Positions 29,271 to 38,484 are shown, counted from the first letter of the stretch. The stretch: 64,000 nucleotides of DNA from Paraburkholderia sp. BL9I2N2 (GCF_004339745.1 NZ_SMGP01000002.1:992001-1056000); one strand, 5' to 3'. The notes: generated by a model from the sequence alone, not told the origin. A program made the numbers and translations.

Positions 29271-30065
29271 ATGAGAAAAAACGGCCCCATCGCGCTGATT
29301 TTCCACACGCTCGTGATCGCGTTCGTGCTCGCCCCGCTCGTGATCGTCGTGCTGGTCGCCTTCACGCCCGACGAAACGCTCACGTTGCCCACGCACGGCG
29401 TCTCGCTGCGCTGGTTTCGCGCGATCCTCAATTACCCGGATTTCATCGGCGCGTTTTTTAACAGTCTGAAGCTGGCATTCGCTTCGGCGACGCTGTCGCT
29501 GATCGTGGCGCTCCCCGCCGCGCTCGCCATCGGCCGCGCGCGCTTTCCGGGGCGCAGGTTCCTTAACGGGCTGTTGCTGTCGCCACTCGTGATTCCCGGC
29601 CTCGTACTCGGCATCGCGCTGCTGCGCTTCTTCGCGCTGATCGGCGCGACCGGCTCGTTCGCATGGCTCGTGGTCGCGCACATGATCATCATCACGCCGT
29701 TCGTCATGCGGCTCGTGCTGGCTTCGGTGAGCGGCCTCGATCGCAGCGTCGAGCATGCCGCGCACTCGCTCGGCGCCGACCCGTGGACCACGTTTCGCCG
29801 CATCACCTTCCCGATGATTCTGCCGGGCATCACCGGAGGCTGGCTGCTGGCCTTCATCAACAGCTTCGACGAGTTGACCATGTCGATCTTCGTCACCTCG
29901 CCGCAAACCGTCACGCTGCCGGTGCGCATGTACATGTACGCGACCGAATCGATCGATCCGATGATGGCCTCCGTCTCGGCGCTGGTGATCTTCATCACTG
30001 GTGGCGCGATGCTGCTGCTCGACCGCGTGTACGGCCTGAACCGCATTCTGATCGGCCAGCACTGA
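29271..30065 (+). CDS. ABC transporter permease (PotC-like)
   Basis: 264 residues with six predicted helices, starting RKNGPIALIFHTLVIAFVLA. The EAA loop is EHAAHSLGADPWTTFRRITF. Family block FTPDETLTLPTHGVSLRWF matches PotC/YdcV permeases. The stop overlaps the next start as TGATG, so it is translationally coupled to the 2Fe-2S subunit gene, tying transport to oxidation. Confidence 0.92.
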   Translation: MRKNGPIALIFHTLVIAFVLAPLVIVVLVAFTPDETLTLPTHGVSLRWFRAILNYPDFIGAFFNSLKLAFASATLSLIVALPAALAIGRARFPGRRFLNGLLLSPLVIPGLVLGIALLRFFALIGATGSFAWLVVAHMIIITPFVMRLVLASVSGLDRSVEHAAHSLGADPWTTFRRITFPMILPGITGGWLLAFINSFDELTMSIFVTSPQTVTLPVRMYMYATESIDPMMASVSALVIFITGGAMLLLDRVYGLNRILIGQH

Positions 30066-30457
30066 TGTCCTCTTCCGACCACGCTCTCATGCCGTCCACC
30101 TTGCCGCCTACTCACGCTCCCGCGTCACGCCGCGAGCCGCAGTTCATCCGCGTGGCGGAAACGCGGCGCGAACCGTTGCACTTCTTTCTCGATGGCCAGG
30201 AAGTCACCGCGCTGCAAGGCGATACGCTGCTGACGGCCGTGCTGATGCAACAACGCCGCGTGCGCGAAAGCGAATTCAGCGGCGCGCCGCGCGCGGGTTT
30301 CTGCCTGATCGGCGCATGCCAGGACTGCTGGATGCGCACCGAAGACGGCAAGCGCGTGCGCGCGTGCTCGACGCTCGTAAGCGAAGGCATGCGTGTGCTC
30401 ACGCGACTCGCCGCTGTGGAAGCCGGCGCCGCGGATGAAACCGGAGACGCCCGATGA
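30065..30457 (+). CDS. 2Fe-2S subunit of an FAD-dependent amine/amino-acid dehydrogenase
   Basis: 130 residues, small subunit with a plant-type [2Fe-2S] ferredoxin fold as in HcnA, opine oxidase and the gamma subunit of heteromeric D-hydroxyproline dehydrogenase. Cluster ligands are Cys80, Cys85, Cys88 and Cys101 (FCLIGACQDCW then RACSTL). The start at 30065 overlaps the permease stop; a longer open frame upstream lies inside the permease gene and is rejected. A second ATG nine codons in (MPSTLPP) is possible. It passes electrons between the FAD subunits encoded next. Confidence 0.9.
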   Translation: MSSSDHALMPSTLPPTHAPASRREPQFIRVAETRREPLHFFLDGQEVTALQGDTLLTAVLMQQRRVRESEFSGAPRAGFCLIGACQDCWMRTEDGKRVRACSTLVSEGMRVLTRLAAVEAGAADETGDAR

Positions 30458-31887
30458 GCGACGAACGCCGCATCGTGATCGTCGGCGCGGGGCCGGCCGG
30501 CGTACGCGCTGCCGAGACGCTGGTCGCGGCCGGCGTGAAGCCGATCGTGATCGATGAAAACGCACGCTGGGGCGGCCAGATTTATCGGCAACCGCCCGCC
30601 AACGGCGGCTTCGAGCGCTCGAAAAAAACGCTCTACGGTTTCGAAGCGCACAAGGCCGAAGCCCTGCATTCGACCATGGCCGCGCTTCTGCCTCATCTCG
30701 ACTATCGCCCCGACACGCTCGCGTGGGCCTGCGAAGCGGGCCGCCTCGATACCTTGCACGCGGGGCGCGAGCTGCGCGTGCCGTTCTCGCATCTGATCAT
30801 CGCCAGCGGCGCGACCGACCGAGTGCTGCCGGTGCGGGGCTGGACGTTGCCGGGTGTCTACACGCTCGGCGCGGCCCAGGTCGCACTGAAGGCGCAAGGC
30901 TGCGCGATCGGCCGGCGCGTCGTGCTGGCCGGCACCGGACCGCTGTTGTATCTGGTGGCGTACCAGTACGTGAAAGCCGGCGCGCAAGTCGTGGCCGTGC
31001 TCGACACGAGTCCGCTCTCGCAGCAGATCGCCGCAGCGCCGAAACTCGCGCGCCTGCCGTCTACTTTCGCGAAAGGACTGTATTACGTCGGCTGGCTGAA
31101 AACGCATGGCGTGCGGATCGAGCGCAATGTGACGCTGGTCGGCATTCGCGGCGTCGATGGTGTGCAAGCGCTCGAATGGCGCGCGTCGCGTGAAGATTCG
31201 CCGACCGAAACCATTGCATGCGACGCGGTCGGCGTGAGCTTCGGCCTGAAACCGGAAACGCAGCTGGCCGATCTCGCGGGCTGCCGCTTCCGTTTCGACG
31301 CGACCAACCGTTGCTGGCTCCCCGAAGTGGACCCGGCGGGACGCAGTTCCGTGCGCGGCCTTTATCTCGCCGGCGACGGCGCAGGCATCGCCGGCGCGGA
31401 CGCCGCCGAACTGGCCGGCCGCCGCGCCGCATTGGCCTTGCTCGACGATCTCGGCATCGCGCATCCACGCGGTCCGGGCATGCCGGACGCCGCATCGATC
31501 GAGCGCAGCCTGAAACGTATCGCGGTATTTCGCGAGGGCATCGAAATGGCCTTCGCGCCGTCGGCCAAATGCGCGTCGCAATGGCCCGACGACATGACCG
31601 TGTGCCGCTGCGAAGAGGTCGACGCGGGCACGATGCGGCGCTGCATCCGCGACGGCGAAGCGAATGAGATCAACCGGCTGAAGGCGCTCACGCGCGTCGG
31701 CATGGGCCGCTGTCAGGGACGCATGTGCGGCGAAGCCGCGCTGACCCTGCTCGCCGAGGAAACCGGCCAATCGCTCGACGCGGTGGGCCGCCTGCGCAGC
31801 CAGCCGCCCGTCAAACCGATTCCGCTCGCGCCGGAGATGGTTGCCGACGACATCGCCGACATCCCCGTGGAGGCGCGCGATGAGTGA
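30454..31887 (+). CDS. FAD/NAD(P)-binding alpha subunit of the dehydrogenase (HcnB/OoxA-like)
   Basis: 477 residues. An N-terminal Rossmann motif IVIVGAGPAGVRAAETLVAA binds FAD; a second nucleotide-binding region begins GRRVVLAGTGPLLYLVAYQY; a C-terminal BFD-like [2Fe-2S] domain (about 380-440) has MTVCRCEEVDAG and GRCQGRMCG. This is the architecture of HcnB, opine oxidase subunit A and D-hydroxyproline dehydrogenase alpha. It starts on an ATGA overlap with the 2Fe-2S subunit gene. No HcnABC-specific gene context or cyanide resistance gene is seen, so hydrogen cyanide synthesis is not favoured. Confidence 0.92.
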   Translation: MSDERRIVIVGAGPAGVRAAETLVAAGVKPIVIDENARWGGQIYRQPPANGGFERSKKTLYGFEAHKAEALHSTMAALLPHLDYRPDTLAWACEAGRLDTLHAGRELRVPFSHLIIASGATDRVLPVRGWTLPGVYTLGAAQVALKAQGCAIGRRVVLAGTGPLLYLVAYQYVKAGAQVVAVLDTSPLSQQIAAAPKLARLPSTFAKGLYYVGWLKTHGVRIERNVTLVGIRGVDGVQALEWRASREDSPTETIACDAVGVSFGLKPETQLADLAGCRFRFDATNRCWLPEVDPAGRSSVRGLYLAGDGAGIAGADAAELAGRRAALALLDDLGIAHPRGPGMPDAASIERSLKRIAVFREGIEMAFAPSAKCASQWPDDMTVCRCEEVDAGTMRRCIRDGEANEINRLKALTRVGMGRCQGRMCGEAALTLLAEETGQSLDAVGRLRSQPPVKPIPLAPEMVADDIADIPVEARDE

Positions 31888-33007
31888 CACATTGCACTAC
31901 GACGTCGCGATCGCGGGCGGCGGCCTGGTCGGTTCATCGGCTGCGCTGGCTTTAGCGAAGCGAGGCTTGCGCGTCGGCCTGTTCGAGCGGCGCTATTGCG
32001 GCGCGCAAGCAAGCGGCGTGAACTACGGTGGCGTGCGCTGCCAGGGACGCCCTGTCGAACAGATGCCGCTCGCGATCCGCGCGCGGCGTATCTGGGACCG
32101 CTTGCCGGAGCTGATCGGCATCGACGGCGAATTCACGGTGTCCGGACACTTGCGCCTGGCTCGCAGCGAAAGCGATCTGGTCGCGCTGCAAACGTGGGCC
32201 GACATGGCGCGCGATTATGGACTGCACGCGCAACTGATCAGCGGCGCGGCGTTCCGCCAACGCTATCCGTGGCTCGGGCCAGCGGCCGTTGGCGGCTCGC
32301 TGTGCGCGACGGACGGTCATGCGAATCCGCGGCTGGTGTCGCCCGCATTCGCACGAGCCGCGCGGGCCGCCGGCGCGGACGTGCGCGAGCAAACCGAACT
32401 CACCGACATTCATCACGACGGCACGCGCTTTCAACTGCGCGCCGGCGACCTGCGCATCAGCGCCGACTGGCTCATCAATTCCGCAGGCGCGTGGGCGAAT
32501 ACGGTGGCGGGCTACTTCGGCGAGACCGTGCCGATGAAACCGATCTACCCGAACATGTGGGTCACCGAACCGCTGCCGCTCTTCATCACGCACAACCTGG
32601 GCGTGTATGGCGGCGGCATCTACGCGCGGCAAGTGGCGCGCGGCAATTGCGTGATCGGCGGCGGACGCGGACATGGCGACGGCGAATACGGCCAGCCGTC
32701 GACGGACACCACGCGCGCCGTGATGCGCGACGCATGCGCGCTGCTGCCCGCGTTGCGCGAGGCGCTGCTGATCCGCACATGGAGCGGCGTGGAAGGCGAA
32801 ACGCCCGACAGCAATCCGATCATCGGTGCGAGCCGTACCGTGCCGCGTCTGTTGCATGCATTCGGTTTTTCAGGCGGCGGCTTCCTGCTCGCGCCGGGTG
32901 TCGGTGACGTGCTCGCCGATCTCGTCGTCGACGGCGCCACCGCCACGCCACTCGACGCTTTTTCGATTGGCCGCTTTGCTGCTGTCGCGACCTCACCGGT
33001 CGCTTAA
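31880..33007 (+). CDS. FAD-dependent oxidoreductase, DAO-type beta subunit (HcnC/OoxB-like)
   Basis: 375 residues, D-amino-acid-oxidase fold. FAD motif YDVAIAGGGLVGSSAALALA is at the N-terminus and the GFSGGGFLLAPGVGDVLADL block near the C-terminus closes the FAD site. It is expected to oxidise the C-N bond of an amino acid, imino acid or opine and pass electrons to the 2Fe-2S subunits. The start at 31880 (MSDTLHYD) overlaps the previous gene by 8 bases. The substrate cannot be fixed from sequence; the D-hydroxyproline epimerase and deaminase genes that would mark that pathway are absent nearby. Confidence 0.92.
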   Translation: MSDTLHYDVAIAGGGLVGSSAALALAKRGLRVGLFERRYCGAQASGVNYGGVRCQGRPVEQMPLAIRARRIWDRLPELIGIDGEFTVSGHLRLARSESDLVALQTWADMARDYGLHAQLISGAAFRQRYPWLGPAAVGGSLCATDGHANPRLVSPAFARAARAAGADVREQTELTDIHHDGTRFQLRAGDLRISADWLINSAGAWANTVAGYFGETVPMKPIYPNMWVTEPLPLFITHNLGVYGGGIYARQVARGNCVIGGGRGHGDGEYGQPSTDTTRAVMRDACALLPALREALLIRTWSGVEGETPDSNPIIGASRTVPRLLHAFGFSGGGFLLAPGVGDVLADLVVDGATATPLDAFSIGRFAAVATSPVA

Positions 33008-33039
33008 GTCCTCGTTTAGTGAATCTCAGGAGCCCCTCA

Positions 33040-34086
33040 ATGAAACTGTTCAAGACGCTCGCGGCGCTGGCCGCAATGTGTGCATTCGGCGCGGCCGCGC
33101 CGGCGTGGTCGCAAAGCAAGACGATCTACATCGGCATGAACGGCGGTCCGATGGAGAAGGCTTATACGAGCCAGGTGCTGCCCGACTTCGAGAAAGCCAA
33201 CAATGTGAAGGTGGTGGTAGTGCCGGGCACGTCGTCGGACATTCTCGCCAAGCTGCTCGCCAACAAGGCCAGCCCGCAGATTCACGTGGTGTTTCTCGAC
33301 GACGGCGTGATGGCGCGCGCGGTCAGCATGGGCGTGTGCAAGAAGCTCGACGACGCGCCCGTGCTCAAGGAACTCTATCCGTTCGCGCGCATGAAGGACG
33401 ACATGGGCGCGGGCGTGCAGCTCGGCATGACCGGCATTGCCTACAACAAGAAGCTGTTCGCTGAAAAAGGCTGGGCCCCGCCAACCTCGTGGATGGATTT
33501 CGCCGATCCGAAATACAAGGGCAAGGTGGTGTTCCAGTCGGCGTCGAGCAGCACCTTCGGGCTGCACGGCTTTCTCGCCATCAACCGCTTGATGGGCGGC
33601 AGCGAACAGAACGTGGAGCCGGGCTTTACGAAGTGGGCAAGCACGGTGGGACCGAACGTGGTCGAGTATGTGCCGAACTCGGCGAAGATTTCCGAAATGG
33701 TCCAGACCGGCGAAGCGGGCTTGTTCCCGTTGACGCCGACCGCCGTGGGCGATCTGGCGGACAAGGGCATTCCGGTCGGCTATGTGAATCCGAAGGAAGG
33801 TCCGGTGCTGTTGCTGGTCGACCTGTGCGTGGTCAACAACAACCCCGATCCGCAACTGGCGCAGAAGCTCGCGCAATTCCTGTTGTCGGCGCCGGCGCAA
33901 ACCAGGGCCGCCGAGGCCGGCCGCCAGATTCCCACCAACCATCTCGCGAAGATGACGCCGCCCATGCAGCAGAGCCTCGGCAATGTGGACGATCTGGTGC
34001 GCAAGGTGACGGTGGTGGATTGGGATACGATCAACGCGCACCGCGCGCAGTGGGATACGCGCTGGAACCGGCAGATCGAGCGTTAA
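33040..34086 (+). CDS. ABC transporter periplasmic substrate-binding protein (PotD-like)
   Basis: 348 residues. A signal peptide (MKLFKTLAALAAMCAFG, cut after WSQ or AWS) precedes an extracellular solute-binding domain of the iron/polyamine superfamily; visible blocks are VVVVPGTSSDILAKLLANKA, GVQLGMTGIAYNKKLFAE and SWMDFADPKYKGKVV. It should bind the imported compound for the permeases encoded upstream. The ATG at 33040 has an AGGAG site; the open frame begins 7 codons earlier but lacks a ribosome site. It is the last gene of the operon, followed by a strong terminator. Confidence 0.92.
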   Translation: MKLFKTLAALAAMCAFGAAAPAWSQSKTIYIGMNGGPMEKAYTSQVLPDFEKANNVKVVVVPGTSSDILAKLLANKASPQIHVVFLDDGVMARAVSMGVCKKLDDAPVLKELYPFARMKDDMGAGVQLGMTGIAYNKKLFAEKGWAPPTSWMDFADPKYKGKVVFQSASSSTFGLHGFLAINRLMGGSEQNVEPGFTKWASTVGPNVVEYVPNSAKISEMVQTGEAGLFPLTPTAVGDLADKGIPVGYVNPKEGPVLLLVDLCVVNNNPDPQLAQKLAQFLLSAPAQTRAAEAGRQIPTNHLAKMTPPMQQSLGNVDDLVRKVTVVDWDTINAHRAQWDTRWNRQIER

Positions 34087-34114
34087 GCGCTGATTGGTTG
34101 CGCTTCAACGAAAA

Positions 34115-34151
34115 CGCGCGCCTTGCAAAGCTGCAAGGCGCGCGTTTTTTT
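34115..34151 (+). terminator. Strong, probably bidirectional terminator
   Basis: Perfect 13-bp stem CGCGCGCCTTGCA / TGCAAGGCGCGCG with loop AAGC, then seven T on the plus strand and four T on the minus strand. It separates the transport/dehydrogenase operon from the convergent small membrane protein gene. Confidence 0.93.
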
Positions 34152-34180
34152 GTGCGGGAGCGTCGTGTTGCGTGGTTGCG

Positions 34181-34480
34181 CTAGAAGATCACCGACATCG
34201 CCACCGCAAGCCAGATTCCCACCACGCCGACAAGAAACAGATGCCGCGCAATGCGAATCCGGCTATCGCTGGATTCGGGCTCGACGGGACTCGTCGCGAC
34301 CCACGGCACGAGCCCGAGACACCCGAAACCGATGAGCGCTGACACGAAGACGAAGACGTCGGCAACTCGCCATGTGGTCGGTTCATACAAACCCCAGTAG
34401 CCGAGAAAGACGATGCCGATCGAGAAGATCGTGGCCGAAGCGGCACTGAGTGCGGGCACTGATCCGATTGGACTCGGCAT
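34181..34480 (-). CDS. Small three-helix membrane protein, unknown function
   Basis: 99 residues. Hydrophobic segments at about 15-33 (TIFSIGIVFLGYWGLY), 41-63 (VFVFVSALIGFGCLGLVPWV) and 80-98 (LFLVGVVGIWLAVAMSVIF) predict three membrane helices, with a charged loop SDSRIRIAR between the second and third. An AGAGGTG ribosome site precedes the ATG at 34480, which supports a real gene. I do not recognise a family. It stands alone between the terminator and the ketopantoate-reductase-like gene. Confidence 0.7.
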   Translation of the reverse strand: MPSPIGSVPALSAASATIFSIGIVFLGYWGLYEPTTWRVADVFVFVSALIGFGCLGLVPWVATSPVEPESSDSRIRIARHLFLVGVVGIWLAVAMSVIF

Positions 34481-34549
34481 GCTTCACCTCTGATCGTTAG
34501 GCTGTTTTGGCCATGCCAGCGGAGTCCCGATTCGTGCCCGTGGTATCGC

Positions 34550-35485
34550 TCAGGACGTGCGGGCCTGCCTCGCTTCGTACGTCTTCAGATGACTATAGGC
34601 GATGCGCAGCAACGACAAGCCGTGCTCGCCCTTTTGCGCGTCGCCGCCGCGCGAAATCAGATCGCCGAGAATGTGATCCGCCTCGGTATGCGAGTGGTTT
34701 TCCACGTCCCGCAACATGGACGCGGTGAGCGGCGATGGCGTGAAGAGCGTTTGCGTGGCGCGTGCATCGAAGTCCGGGCCCATCGTGAAACCGTTGTGCT
34801 CCGCCACCGCGCGGCATTCGCCCAACAGATTCTCGATCACGCGCTTGCCGTCCGGCGCAGCCAAAATATCGCCCACCGAACCGCGCATCAAGCACGTGCC
34901 GGCCGCCAATGTGGCCAGGAACACCCACTTCTCCCACATGCGCAGCAAAATGTTGTCGCTGACCAGTGCGTCGAAATTCGCGCCGGCCATCGCGTCGGCG
35001 ATCGCCTGGACACGCTCCGACGTGCCGCCGGCCGGTTCGCCGAAAGTGATCGCGTGGGTGTCGTTCAGATGCACGATGTGCTGCTCGGCATTGAGCGTCG
35101 CGGCAATCACGCATTGACCGCCCAGCACGCGCGCGGCGCCGAACTTTTCGTTGAGCACGTCGATATGGCGCATGCCGTTGAGCATCGGCAGAATCAGCGT
35201 CGACTCGCCGACCAGCGGCGCGAAGGAATCGATGGCGTCGTCGAGACTGAAGGCTTTGCAGCTCAACAGTACGAGATCGAACGGCTCGGCGCTGACGCCG
35301 GCGAGAATCGTTTGCGGATCGGGCAGCTTGAGATCGCCACGCACGCTGCTGATGACGAGTCCGTCACGCTTGAGCTTTTCCGCCCGGCCGGGACGCACGA
35401 GGAAGGTCACGTCCTGGCCCGCCGCTGCGAGACGCCCGCCGAAGTAGCCGCCCACGGCGCCCGCCCCTACTACTAGAATTCGCAT
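34550..35485 (-). CDS. 2-dehydropantoate 2-reductase family protein (ApbA/PanE-like)
   Basis: 311 residues. The NADP-binding motif RILVVGAGAVGGYFGGRLAA is at the N-terminus, the conserved Lys of the SCKAFSLDDAID block is present, the MLNGMRH block matches the family, and the C-terminal all-helical domain contains LMRGSVGDI and SMLRDVENHSHTEADHILGD. The family reduces ketopantoate to pantoate for coenzyme A, but paralogues such as this (panE in an unrelated context) often act on other 2-oxo acids. The ATG at 35485 is preferred over the open frame 33 bases upstream. Confidence 0.88.
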   Translation of the reverse strand: MRILVVGAGAVGGYFGGRLAAAGQDVTFLVRPGRAEKLKRDGLVISSVRGDLKLPDPQTILAGVSAEPFDLVLLSCKAFSLDDAIDSFAPLVGESTLILPMLNGMRHIDVLNEKFGAARVLGGQCVIAATLNAEQHIVHLNDTHAITFGEPAGGTSERVQAIADAMAGANFDALVSDNILLRMWEKWVFLATLAAGTCLMRGSVGDILAAPDGKRVIENLLGECRAVAEHNGFTMGPDFDARATQTLFTPSPLTASMLRDVENHSHTEADHILGDLISRGGDAQKGEHGLSLLRIAYSHLKTYEARQARTS

Positions 35486-35699
35486 CTTTTGGCCTCTTGA
35501 TAGATTTCGGTCACGCACCGGCGTCCATGAGCCACGGCTTCAGGAGGCGCTTATGCAGTGCGTGTGCAGAAATGTAGCAAAGATTGAAGATCGGCACCGG
35601 CCAGGATTGCCGTGGTCCGGCGTGTTGCATTGCACAGCGGCTTACGTCAGATCAATCCGCGCCTGCCGCATGTGAGTCTGTCATACGACCGCGTCATTC

Positions 35700-36665
35700 T
35701 CAAAGCGTGCCGCAAATGGTGCGCTCGTAAAGCGCCAGCATGCCTGGCACATCCACTTCGACACATACTTTGCAATCGGGCCGGCTATCCCAGGCAGGGG
35801 CGGGCACGGGCATGGCCGACGGCTTCTGGATGGTTTGGCCCACCGCGATGCCGTCCGTCAACACGCGCACCGGACCGCTGCGCGTCGTATAGAGTTGCGG
35901 CGCCAGCACATAGGCCACCGCCGACGAATCGTGCACGTAGATGCCCTCAAGCTGCGCGCTTTGCTCGTGAAACGCCTCGTAATGCCGCGACACTTCCCAC
36001 ACGAACTGACCGGCCGCGCCGCCGCGCTCGCGCAGCGAAGCCAGATACTCGTGGCTCATGATGGTGCGCTGCGTGACGTCCAGCCCGACAATCGCAACCG
36101 GCCACGCCGCGCCGAACACGATGTCGGCGGCATCCGGGTCGCCCAGGATATTGGCTTCCGCCGCGGGCGTGACGTTGCCGAGCACGCCGTCCGTGCCGAA
36201 CGCACCGCCCATGATGACCACCTGCTTGACGAGGGAGGCGATCTGCGGATCGTCGGCAAGCGCGAGCGCAAGGTTCGTGAGCGGACCCACGGCAAGCAGC
36301 GTCACTTCGCCAGGATGCGCGCGCACCGTCTCGATGATGAAGCGATGCGCGGGGCGCGCATCGAGCGCGGCCGCGTCCGTTGTATCCAATGTGATATTGC
36401 CGACCCCGTTGTCGCCGTGAATCCACGCGAGCGGTTCAGGCGCGCTGCGCTCGAGCGGAGCCGCCGCACCCTGCGCGACCGGCACGCCGGCGGCGAACCG
36501 TCCGGCGAGAACGCGCGCGTTGCGCGTGGTTGTTTCGATCGTCGCGTTGCCGAATACGCTCGTCAGACCGAGCAGTTCGATATCCGGATGCAGCGCCTGA
36601 AACACGAGCGCCATTGCATCGTCCACACCTGGGTCGGTGTCGTAGATGACCTTGTGCCTGCTCAT
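35700..36665 (-). CDS. Inosine-uridine preferring nucleoside hydrolase
   Basis: 321 residues, IUNH family. The calcium-binding N-terminal motif DTDPGVDDAMA is at residues 9-19, with LLGLTSVFGNATIETTTRNA following and the VVIMGGAF block central. It cleaves ribonucleosides to base and ribose in the cytoplasm. Its start overlaps the cytidine deaminase stop by 4 bases (ATGA), so it is the third gene of a nupC-cdd-hydrolase salvage operon. Purine or pyrimidine preference cannot be fixed. Confidence 0.93.
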   Translation of the reverse strand: MSRHKVIYDTDPGVDDAMALVFQALHPDIELLGLTSVFGNATIETTTRNARVLAGRFAAGVPVAQGAAAPLERSAPEPLAWIHGDNGVGNITLDTTDAAALDARPAHRFIIETVRAHPGEVTLLAVGPLTNLALALADDPQIASLVKQVVIMGGAFGTDGVLGNVTPAAEANILGDPDAADIVFGAAWPVAIVGLDVTQRTIMSHEYLASLRERGGAAGQFVWEVSRHYEAFHEQSAQLEGIYVHDSSAVAYVLAPQLYTTRSGPVRVLTDGIAVGQTIQKPSAMPVPAPAWDSRPDCKVCVEVDVPGMLALYERTICGTL

Positions 36666-37051
36666 AGATAGAACGCGTCCGGCAATTGTTCGCGCGCGGT
36701 GGTGTCGCGCGTGGCGCCATGCAGATTGCCGAGGCGAATCGGCAATTCAGGGCCGCCCAGTTCGATGATCACCTGGCGGCACGCGCCGCACGGCGCAATC
36801 GGGCCGTCCGTATCGCCGATCACCGCAAGCGCGGCGAACTGGTCGCGCCGATAACCCGCCGCAATGGCGCTGAAAAACGCGGTACGTTCCGCACAATTGC
36901 ACAAACCGTACGAGGCGTTCTCGACGTTGCAGCCGTCGAACACCCGGCCGTCTTTGGTCAGCAGCGCCGCGCCGACCTTGAATTTCGAATAAGGCGCATA
37001 GGCCTTTTCTCGCGCGAGCCCCGCGCGTTCCAACAGTTGTTCCATATTCAT
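36662..37051 (-). CDS. cdd: Cytidine deaminase
   Basis: 129 residues, the usual size of homotetrameric cytidine deaminases. The zinc site is clear: NCAERTA (Cys ligand and catalytic Glu) and PCGACRQ (two Cys ligands). The substrate-binding FKVGAALLTKDGRVFDGCNV block with NVEN is intact. It converts cytidine and deoxycytidine to uridine forms. Two ATG codons open the frame (MNMEQ); the first is used. It lies 15 bases after nupC and overlaps the nucleoside hydrolase gene. Confidence 0.95.
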   Translation of the reverse strand: MNMEQLLERAGLAREKAYAPYSKFKVGAALLTKDGRVFDGCNVENASYGLCNCAERTAFFSAIAAGYRRDQFAALAVIGDTDGPIAPCGACRQVIIELGGPELPIRLGNLHGATRDTTAREQLPDAFYL

Positions 37052-37066
37052 CCAGCAATCCTCGAT

Positions 37067-38344
37067 TCAATTCAGCGTAATGAACATGCCCGCAATCGTG
37101 GCGCTCATCAGGTTCGAGAGCGTCGCGGCGAGCACGACACGCAGGCCGTAACGCGCGACTTCGGCACGGCGTCCGGGCGCGACGGCGCTAAAGCCGCCCG
37201 TCAGCACCGCGATCGACGAAAAGTTCGCGAAGCCGCACAACGCAAACGACAGGATAGCAATGGTACGCGGATCGAGCGCCTGCAGACCGGCCGCGGTCAC
37301 GCTCGCGGCGTCTTTCAGATAGGGCGACAGCGACGCATACGCGACGAACTCGTTGAGAATGACCTTCTGGCCGAGGAAATTGCCGGCGATCGTGGCCTCG
37401 TTCCACGGCACGCCGATCAGATAGGCGAGCGGCGCGAAGATGACGCCGAGCACCGATTGCATCGACAGTTGCGGATGGCCGAACCAGCCGCCCACGCCGC
37501 CCACGATCCCGTTGAGCAATGCAATCAGCCCGACGAACGCGATCAGCATCGCGCCGACCATCACCGCGATTTTCAGGCCCACGGTCGCGCCGGAACTCGC
37601 GGCCTCGATGATATTGGCGGGACGCTTCTCGTCGAAGTTGAGGTTGTCCAGATGTACCCGGCTCGGTTCGGTGGACGGATGAATGATCTTCGCGAACAGC
37701 AAGCCACCCGGCACCGCCATGAACGACGCCGCCAGCAGATACTCGATGCGCACGCCGAGCCCCGCATAGCCCGCCAGCACCGACCCGGCGACGGCCGCCA
37801 TGCCGCTCGACATCACCGCGAACAATTCAGCGCCGGTCATGTCGCGCGTAAACGGTTTGACCACGGCGGGCATTTCGCTTTGACCCAGGAAGATCGTGGT
37901 GACCGCGGAGAACGATTCGAGCTTCGACACGCCGAGCAGCTTCTGAAACACCGTGCCGAGCACGATCACGATCCAGCGCATCACGCCGAGGTAGTACAGC
38001 ACGGAGATCAACGCCGTGACGAAGATGATGGCCGGCAACACGCGCACGGCGAACACGAAACCGCCGTCGCCGAAGACCTGGAACATCTTCGCTTGCACGA
38101 GGCCGCCGAACAGGAACTCGATGCCCGCGTTGCCGTAGCCGAGCACATTATTGACGGCGGACGCCGCGCCCGAAAGTATCGACTTGCCGAACGGCACGAA
38201 CAGAATGAATGCGCCGATACCGATCTGCGCCAGCAGCGCGCTGATTACAGTCCGTAAGCGGATAGCGCGCCGGTTGGTGGAAAAGATCAACGCGATGAAA
38301 AGCAGTACGGCAATACCGAGGATATTTCGAGCGATCAGTGCCAT
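37067..38344 (-). CDS. nupC: NupC-family concentrative nucleoside transporter
   Basis: 425 residues, CNT family inner-membrane nucleoside symporter. Signature blocks are FVPFGKSILSGAASAVNNVL, the TTIFLGQSEMPAVVKPF nucleoside-binding region and the IAILSFALCGFANFSSIAV C-terminal block. About ten membrane segments are expected. The ATG at 38344 (MALIARNILG) is used; the frame is open 165 bases upstream but that sequence is not family-like and covers the promoter. It is the first gene of the salvage operon, supplying substrates to the deaminase and hydrolase. Confidence 0.93.
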   Translation of the reverse strand: MALIARNILGIAVLLFIALIFSTNRRAIRLRTVISALLAQIGIGAFILFVPFGKSILSGAASAVNNVLGYGNAGIEFLFGGLVQAKMFQVFGDGGFVFAVRVLPAIIFVTALISVLYYLGVMRWIVIVLGTVFQKLLGVSKLESFSAVTTIFLGQSEMPAVVKPFTRDMTGAELFAVMSSGMAAVAGSVLAGYAGLGVRIEYLLAASFMAVPGGLLFAKIIHPSTEPSRVHLDNLNFDEKRPANIIEAASSGATVGLKIAVMVGAMLIAFVGLIALLNGIVGGVGGWFGHPQLSMQSVLGVIFAPLAYLIGVPWNEATIAGNFLGQKVILNEFVAYASLSPYLKDAASVTAAGLQALDPRTIAILSFALCGFANFSSIAVLTGGFSAVAPGRRAEVARYGLRVVLAATLSNLMSATIAGMFITLN

Positions 38345-38420
38345 GTCTCGTGATGTTCTTGTGAAAATGGCAATGATGCTAAACGAAACTGATGCCGGAA
38401 GAAAAACTTTAAATATGGAA

Positions 38421-38436
38421 CGGCACTCTAGTGCCG
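38421..38436. promoter_or_regulatory. Palindrome CGGCACT-CT-AGTGCCG upstream of nupC
   Basis: A 7-bp perfect inverted repeat with a 2-base centre, 77 bases upstream of the nupC start and 105 bases past the thiolase stop. It has the size and symmetry of an operator; as a hairpin it lacks an adjacent T run. Confidence 0.5.
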
Positions 38437-38484
38437 AAGAATGCATCACGGTTGATGCGAGACGCATCTGCGAAACTTCGACAA

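Noticed and set aside
30454..33007. hcnBC-type hydrogen cyanide synthase
   Set aside because: Subunit architecture matches HcnABC, but the genes are embedded in an ABC import operon with an IclR regulator, which fits catabolism of an imported amine or amino acid better.
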